DNA of 64,000 bases, taken from NCBI RefSeq assembly GCF_048544455.1, contig NC_133538.1, positions 452,179,311-452,243,310 of the forward strand. The letters are read 5' to 3'. Below are positions 57,283-64,000 of the stretch, piece after piece (position 1 is the stretch's first letter; each line of letters starts with the position of its first letter). The notes below the pieces were generated by a model. That model did no database searches. It was not told where the DNA came from and saw nothing but the letters and a program-made list of their open reading frames with translations. A program made the translations under genes and the position numbers. This DNA comes from Silene latifolia (lineage: Eukaryota > Streptophyta > Magnoliopsida > Caryophyllales > Caryophyllaceae).

Positions 57283-59595
57283 GACACGGTGTAATCACCT
57301 TCCCTGTCTGCGTCCCTACTACCCACACATGTCCCCACACCCGCGTGTCCTTCCCATCTCCTATCCTCCGTCTTAACCCATCCTCCAACACCCTTCGAGC
57401 CTCCATTATACTCCTCCAAGTATAGCTTGGATTATGCCCAACCACCGCTCCTGAAAAGTCACCATTCGGGAAATATCTCGCCTTCATAATGCGTGCCCAT
57501 AAACTGTCCGGACAAGTCAGCAACCACCATGCTTGTTTACCAAGCAACGCGAGGTTAAACAAGTTGAAATCCCGAAAACCCATACCTCCTTCCCCTTTGG
57601 GCCTACTCAACTTCTTCCACGCCACCCACGCCATCCCACGATGCCCCTCCTCATGACCCCACCAGAAGCGTGACACCAACGATCGAAGCTTATCACAAAA
57701 ACTAGCGGGGATTTTGAACACACTCATCACATAGGTAAGGAGTGAATTGGCAACTGCCTTTATAAGAATCTCCTTACCAGCCCTAGACAAGATTTTCCCG
57801 CGCCAACTCTAGAGCCGTTTACTCAGCTTGTCACGAATAATATCTGTGATCGCCTTCTTGGACCGCCCAACAACCGTTGGTAGCCCTAAGTACCGCTTCT
57901 GTTCTACCACCTCCCTCACTCCCAACCGTGTGGTCAGTCTCCCCCGTTGCTCTCTCGGCACACCTCTACTAAAAGAGATAGTAGTCTTTTCGAGACTAAC
58001 CAGTTGTCCCGAAGCTGCTTCATATTTTCGCAATATATCATTAATAACCTTCGCTTCCCTCATCGTTGCACGCGCAAAGAAAATACTATCATCCGCAAAG
58101 AGCAAGTGGGAAACCGCAGGGGCACTACTCGACACCTGTATTCCATAAAGCGAGTTACACTCAACATCCCGTCTCAAGAGATTAGAAAGAGCCTCCGCAC
58201 AAAGAATAAAAGATAAGGAGAAAGTGGATCACCTTGTCTAAGTCCTCTTGTGGGCCGAAATTCTTCCGAGGGTTCACCATTAATAAGAACGGAGAAAGTA
58301 ACCGTAGAAACACACTCTATCACCCTTCGAACCCAGGCCTCGTCAAACCCCATAGTAGTAAGAAGTCGTCGCAAAAAGGACCACTCCACACGATTGTAAG
58401 CGTTCGCCATGTCAAGTTTAATCGCCATAAATCCTTCCGTATGCCTCCAGTTTTTCATATAATGAAACAATTCAAATGCTATCAAAATATTATCCGAGAT
58501 GAGCCTCCCTGGTGTAAATGCACTTTGGTTTTCCGAAACAATATCACCCAAAAAGAGCTTCAACCTATTCGCCAGCACCTTAGACACAAGTTTGTACACC
58601 ACATTACAGAGGCTAATTGTCGAAAATCATGAATTTTGTCCGGAGCTTTCTTCTTCGGGATTAAGACTATATTAGTCTTATTAAACTCAGCTGGCGATGC
58701 TTTCCCTCATAATATTCTCAACACCGCTACCACCACCTCGGGTCCAATAATGTTCCAATATGACTGATAAAAGAGTCCATTCATACTATTCGGTCCCGGT
58801 GCTTTCAACGGATTCATTTGATTAAGCGCGTCACTAAACTCCTCCTCATAGTACTCTGCTCTCAACATCATGTTCATACGCTCACTTACCCTCCCCTCAA
58901 GACCAACCACCACATCCTCAAAACTAGTTGGGTTCGCTGTAGCAAACAACTCCCGAAAATAACTCACCGCCACAGTAGACACGGCATCATCCCCAAATCG
59001 CTCCATCTCCATTATCATCAATAAGCTTGCATATATGATTCTTCCTCTTCCTCTCCACGGCTCTAGCATGAAAAAATTTTTTGTTACGATCCCCATCACG
59101 GAGCCACAAAGCATGTGATCTTTGGCGCCAATATTGTTCTTCTTGACGGTACAGTTCTGCAATTTCCGCCACAAGTTTCCTACGACGCTTTGCTTCCTCC
59201 TGAGTTCTTGCCCCACCATTCAACCGCGCCAATTGTTTACGCTTCCTATCTAAAGCCTATTAATCTTCCCGATACTAATCTTCTTCCACGCCTGGATTTC
59301 TTTCGCACAAGCAGTAATCGACCTCCCTAAATCCCCATTCCCCTTCTCCACACCTCTCACAACCGCTTCTTCACACCCCTCCGTACCCACCCAAATCTGC
59401 TCAAATCTAAACCTACGTCTTCAAGTCCCACCCACATCCCGTTTATCGAACATCAGCTTTATAGGAGGATGATCGGACCACTCACGGTCCAAGTGAAGCC
59501 GCTTTGCAAACAGGAACACCTCCAGCCAAGCACTCGTACACATAGCTCGATTCAACATACATTGTCTATTTGCGTCCCCAATGATACGGTCGTTA
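57283..59595 (-). mobile_element. LINE 4, 5' part (minus strand)
   Basis: Continuation of the LINE at 38751-40069. It ends at 59595 where the LTR of the next element begins, in the middle of the endonuclease domain, so the LINE probably continues beyond that element outside the window. Confidence 0.88.
57288..59595 (-). pseudogene. LINE 4 ORF2: endonuclease end and reverse transcriptase
   Basis: Right to left: endonuclease C-terminus at 59595-59421 (MCTSAWLEVFLF; LHLDREWSDHPPIKLMF); the EN-RT linker at 59232-58987 (YWRQRSHALWLRDGDRNKKFF); the RT start at 59219-58707 (NPLKAPGPNSMNGLFYQSYW); the RT palm at 58602-58174 ([49 protein letters not shown]). The catalytic FADD box is intact in 58177-57809 (HLLFADDSIFF), and the thumb region is in 57790-57288 (GGMGFRDFNLFNLALLGKQA). 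Only a few frameshifts separate the pieces, so this copy is better kept than LINE 3. Confidence 0.88.
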
Positions 59596-61011
59596 TGTAC
59601 CAAAAATAAATACCTAAGTATAACTAACAGAAGCTAGCGATAAGTAGGGTCGATCTCCATAGGGAGGCTAAGTATCTATATGTAAGTCCGTCTATCTAGT
59701 CACAATTGGGGGGTTTTAATTTATTTTCTAAACTACTGAAGGCAAAGGCAAGAGAAATAGAGACAAGAGCAATAAAAGCGAGAAAAAGCTAAGATGTGAT
59801 CAGATAGGAAGAGATATGTCAGGATTTCGGTTCACCATGGCAGTTTACTAACTCAATCATAAATAGTCTAGACAATCTACTGTGAGAAGGGAAAGGGAAA
59901 GGTCCTTCCGGTCCGCTATCCACCCTAGATTACTACAAATTAACTTAACTTTCGTCCTCATTAGGTAGTCTACTGTTCATAGCAGGTCTGTTCATTCCAA
60001 TCTTCCGATCCAGGAGCGAATTTAACCAGATTAAAGTTATTTAGAAGCGTGCCCTCAACTAAACGTATTACAGTTATATTGCTATGGGCACAGGTTCTTA
60101 CAATTAATCATCTAGCCTATTCACAACATCGTCACTTTACTGCCATGGCTCCCCTAGTCCTAACATAAGGAGATTAGCTACTCATGTTATCAGATTTAAC
60201 AATAATAACAATAAATATGCTAAGAGACATGATAAAGAGATTATAAGGAAGAAGCATATACTAATAATGACAATAATAAAGCAAGAATTAAAGAACAAGG
60301 AATTAAAGTAAAGCAATAAAGATTCGATTGAAGTTAAGAGTAAAGAAAGATTACAAAAGAGAGAATCCGACAATAAGAGCAAAGTAGCAGCAGAGATTAA
60401 GAGAGTAAAAAGCTATGTAAAACGTAATTCAGAATGTCAAGAAGTGTTTATGACCTAATGACGACTTCCATTATATAGGGAAGCGTTTTTATTAACAAAA
60501 TAAACCTAACACGGAACAATTAACCCATGTAATCTAGCTAACCACTCGATCAAGCCTTTTCAAACTACTCGATCGAGTGAATCTTCAGCAAAACCGTTCG
60601 ATCGAGCAACTGAGGCTCTCGATCGAACACTCCCAAAATAGCCATCTTCGATCGAGCATAGGAACCACTCGATCGAATATCCGCAGTAGCCAAACCACTT
60701 GATCGACCATCCAAAGCCCTCGATCGAGTGTCTTCCACATAGATCAGCATCAAACTCGTCTGGTTAGCCTTCCAAGGACCTCCCTTCACGCTTCCCGAGG
60801 TATGACTTCTGCTCTAAATCTTCGTCTCCTTAAAATCCATGCAAAGTGGGACGACTAAGGTACGATTCCACTACTTTTGGATCCATTTATGCAATTAAGA
60901 CAAAACAAACCAAAGTAGCCAATTCGGGACATTTTGCAATACAAAGCAACGTAAATGGCATAGAAATGCGTGCAATAGAGGCTAAAACGTCTATATAAAT
61001 TGCACGTATCA
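59596..61011 (-). repeat. 3' LTR of the minus-strand Athila-like element
   Basis: 1416 bp, from TGTACCAAAA to CGTATCA on the plus strand (minus strand TGATACG ... TTGGTACA). A palindrome array lies at 60545-60730. A minus-strand TATA-like stretch (tatataatgg) lies near 60470-60480, downstream of the array. Confidence 0.82.
60545..60730. repeat. TCGATCGA array in the 59.6-61 kb LTR
   Basis: Six exact TCGATCGA cores and two decayed ones (ctcgatcaag, cttgatcgac) in about 185 bp, some extended to ctcgatcgag, others with an a or t at one end. On the minus strand it lies about 280-465 bp after the LTR start, before the TATA-like stretch. Confidence 0.88.
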
Positions 61012-62699
61012 AATCTCCCCAAACCGAACCTTTACTCGTCCTCGAGTAAACTAAATGCAAACGAATGGAACGGATATGAAAACTCAGAGCCAGCTATAAC
61101 TTGTCCACTTAAACTATTTAATGCAATCAAGAATTAACAGTTATAGCTACAGCAGTCAATACGCAAACGAGTTGTAATATGTCTATAAATAAGCTGACCT
61201 GCCGACCTTGCAAGACCATTAAAATCGGACTCTCACAGGTCACTCTTCTCTCATGAAGCAAAGGGTGAAAATAAAAGTGTAAGAGAAGAATCGGAAAACA
61301 GTCACTCACCTAAACTGCGACCTATATAACATGCATGCAACAAAAATGATAGACGATTCCAATCACCATACATACATTCCAACCAACAATGTCCGTCACA
61401 GCCGAGGGCTTGCAAATGATATGGGAGAGTGAGGTTACAAGTAAGAAAAGGCAAAACAGGTTATGGAAATGTGGGGGTAAAGCGTCAAGCTAGCACCTAA
61501 ACAGAACCATATAAGACTATCCAATTCTCAGCTGACTAGAAATCGAACACAAGTGCCCTTCTTTGGCACAAAACTAACTAACTAATACACAATCTCCTCA
61601 AAAAGATATAAATAAAAACGGAGGAGTAAGACCGTCACAAAATTCCCTTTTTTAATACGGTCTATTTTTCATTTCCAACTACTCTTTTTTTTCTTTCTTT
61701 CTTCTTTTTTTCTGTTTCTCACGTTTTTTTTTCTTTTTTTTCATTTTTTTTTTCATTTTTTCCATGCTTTTCTCATTTTCCTGCCCGCGTTTCTTTCTTT
61801 TCTACCAACTCCATATAAATGAGAACAAACCAACTCGCGGCAATAAGAATATACCACAAAAATTACACGAAACTAGCTTGACTAGCTGGCTTAATTTGGG
61901 TGTAGTTAATGGGTCAAAAGGCTATTTTTGGCTAATGGGGAGCTAAATGGGTGAAATAAAAGAAAGGGAAAATTGTAAGCACCTCCCTGCATGTGACACC
62001 AACCACAAATCCGAATGTATGCAAGCAAAAGGCAATCGAATTTCATAAAAGTGCAAATGTGATGAACATGCTATGCAAGGAGTACTACTCTCAATTCCTA
62101 CATGAACTGGTCATGAATGACACCAGTTATACGGCTAAAAAAACTTAGAAATTATAAAGTAGCTTGCCAATTTTATCTGGTCAAGTCTATACAATCAGCT
62201 ATATTTTCAACATTAACTCGTAGATATGCGCATGACTAAGCTATTAACTGCCGATTAAATGCAAGGCTCAAGTGATATGACAAGTTAAAGTGCAAAATCA
62301 TCATGGAAATCTACTGTTTCGACTCAACCTAAATGCAAAATGAAACGTGAATTTTTTTTTTAGGATTTTTCTAATTTTTTTGAGGTTTTTCATTTTTTTT
62401 TTTGAAATAAAGTACAAATGCAAGCAGAAAAATAAATGTGAATGCAAAACAAATGCAAATGCAGACTCAAAGGATGCAATACCCAAAACAATCTCCCCAA
62501 ACCAAAACGGACAACGCCCTCGTTGTCCTCCAGCATACACCAGCAATATATATAATGGGAAAGGAATAAAGACAACCAATAAATGAATGAATAAAATAAA
62601 TAAAATGGAGATGAAAATAAATAAAAGAGCAAAAATACATACAAAATGACGAACTTCCCCAAACCGGCCATAAAACTGGGGAAGTGAGTAGACCAGCAG
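61012..62699 (-). other. Polypurine tract and 3' untranslated region of the minus-strand Athila-like element
   Basis: The minus-strand purine tract (ggtttggggagatt, 61012-61025) joins the LTR. 61680-61760 and 62349-62402 are T-rich on the plus strand, so purine-rich on the element strand, like 31868-31972 in the other element. No domain-bearing frame was seen. Confidence 0.65.
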
Positions 62700-64000
62700 C
62701 TACTCGTCAACAGGATCCTCCTCCTCCTCCTCACCCACCACTGTGTAGTCAGGATCTCGCTCCTGCTCCCTTCTCCTCCTCTCGTCAGCTCTGGCCCTCT
62801 CCTCCTGCTCGGCTATATCTGCCTCGCTCTCTGGCTGCGAGTACCTCTCCGCCGGGAACCGGTAGAAAGAAGGGTATGGCCAGCCCTCAGGAATGGGACG
62901 TCCTCTCCTCATATGATAATCGTACAGAGGGAACAAGGCAAGCGCCTGATCCCGCTCTATACAAGCCTACCTGGTAAGCAACTCAAAAAGCAAACTGTCA
63001 CGGCGCCCTTGGTCAATGACCTCGGACGCCTCAAATGGTGGAGGAGGAACAAAATTAGCCGGGTAGACCGACTGTGTAATAGAAGGAGTGGGGATAGGGA
63101 TCTGTGTACGCGTGGGCGTAGAAGACTGCCCAGTCTCAGTCGGTGTGGATCCCTCTCCAGTCTCAGGTCTCTTCCGCTTCTTAGAAGCGGAAGTAGTGGT
63201 AGGTGGAGCGAGTGGAAGGTGGTAGAAAGGCAAAGGTGGAGGCAACCTACCCCTCACAGTGGTCAAAGGTGTAAGATGGGGTAGGTCGGGAAACGGAAGG
63301 GTCATGGACAAGGAACCACAAATCTTCCAAGTCCACTGGTCTGAAGCTAACCAAAACATTGCCAACATGGCAGAAACATCTAGGTACTTTTCCTTATCTA
63401 CATATGCCAAGTCACGGGGAAAGTCAGTGAAGATAGAACGGGCGAGGTAGGTGGCTATACCTCCACAGGTAATCATGCCCGTCTTCTTCTTCCCGACAAC
63501 ATTAAAATGCTGAGCTGTCAGATAAGCAATGTTAAAAACAAAGGCGCCCTCGCTATCAATGTTTAATTAGCCCCGTAAAATCGACAACTCAACATTGTTA
63601 ATGTTATTAGGCTCTTTACAGCCAAAAATCGTCCCTCCAAGGAGACGTAAAAAGTAACGGGCTGGGGGAAGGTGAACATGAGCCATCGTGCGCTCCTCAA
63701 AAGGGGTCTGTGCCAAGGTCCGCCAAAGTAAACGTAGGACATTCCTAGGAGAGTCCAGCGCACCGTGGGAAGACAAACCTAACCTACTCCCAAACTCATC
63801 TAAGGTCCAAGTGGTAGTTCGGTAAACAACCGAAAGGAGACACAAGGGCTCTGCGGGTCTGTGTCATAAGCGGCAGCTGAAAAGGTAAAGGAGCTGAAAA
63901 ACTCAAGGGCCAGTTCCATATAGGTCAATGCACTCATGGTGGTCAACCCAGTCATCCCCGTCCCGTTTAACAACTCAGCAACAGGCTCGTAAATCCCCCG
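62700..64000 (-). pseudogene. Athila ORF-1-like coding region
   Basis: Three pieces in one frame (63845-63567, 63476-62967, 62936-62700) are separated by a TAA at 63567 and a TAG at 62967. A further open stretch in another frame reaches from about 63855 to the window edge (ALTYMELALEFFSSF). The first piece has TTTWTLDEFGSRLGLS and VLRLLWRTLAQTPF. The second continues MITCGGIATYLARSIFTDF and has a Pro/Ser/Thr-rich part with a basic KKRKRPE. The third is Arg/Glu-rich and coiled-coil-like (EQEERARADERRRREQERD). The order resembles the plant Athila ORF-1 type proteins found between pol and the 3' LTR; the role is unknown. The call rests on recognition of the EFGSRLGL-type block and the position. 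Confidence 0.6.

Larger units (their letters stand above)
59596..64000 (-). mobile_element. Athila-like LTR retrotransposon, 3' part (cut by window edge)
   Basis: Minus-strand element: 3' LTR 59596-61011, polypurine tract, a 1.7-kb non-coding stretch and the 3' coding region to the window edge. The LTR starts (minus strand) TGATACGTGC, and the purine context (gaggacgagtaaagg, then tttggggagatt) closely follows that of the 28-kb element (gaggacaagcaaagag, tttgggggag). Left of it is LINE 4 endonuclease sequence; the expected duplication is cgtta. The rest of the element is outside the window. Confidence 0.8.

Overview
This window comes from a plant nuclear genome and is almost certainly from a eudicot. 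It holds a plant-type 480-residue UDP-glucose 6-dehydrogenase with a spliced 5' leader, plant L1-type LINEs with zf-RVT and RNase H tails, and Ty1/copia and Ty3/gypsy (Tat- and Athila-like) LTR retrotransposons. It also holds MITEs, Helitron-like ends and a Pro/His-rich BAG-domain gene remnant. The finer taxon cannot be fixed from the sequence. No prokaryotic or organellar genes were seen. Only one gene looks intact and functional, UGD at 36792-38234; nearly everything else is transposable-element sequence, much of it nested.

Layout, left to right. 1-4385: 5' part of a minus-strand copia element (copy A), running off the left edge and inserted into a LINE remnant (4386-5019). 5094-6790: a second LINE of the same family with a 27-A tail, lying just upstream of a BAG8-like pseudogene (6811-9897) whose intron holds a Helitron-like end and a 124-bp tandem duplication. 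10324-14999: complete minus-strand copia element C, with 135-bp LTRs and TSD gaaag. 15996-19435: a 5'-truncated LINE with a 10-bp TSD, inserted in a MITE. 20757-35672: a 15-kb block bounded by long diverged inverted repeats. It contains telomere-like DNA, a 159-bp tandem repeat, a long CA/CT microsatellite, several fold-back MITEs, and a complete non-autonomous Athila-like element (27947-34157, TSD gtgcg). 35700-38500: the UGD locus.

38751-59595: a minus-strand LINE split in two by a Tat-lineage gypsy element (40070-57282, TSD gacac). That gypsy element is itself interrupted by an Athila-like solo LTR (42935-44707, TSD ccagg) and by a second copy of the first copia family (copy B, 48077-56789, TSD tatgg). 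59596-64000: the 3' LTR and 3' coding region of a minus-strand Athila-like element that apparently entered the same LINE.

The most unusual signal is a clustered 8-bp palindrome, TCGATCGA, usually extended to CTCGATCGAG. It recurs every 15-40 bp in arrays inside unrelated retrotransposons: the leader of both copia copies, the LTRs and internal region of the Athila-like element at 28-34 kb, and the LTR at 59.6-61 kb. In the Athila-like LTRs the arrays lie between the LTR start and a TATA-like box. A third Athila-like LTR (43 kb) carries a different motif array in the same place. This looks like a swappable cis-element module. A second notable point is that copia copies A and B show a 73-bp shift in the position of the LTR end, which the sequence explains by use of an internal duplicate of the polypurine tract.
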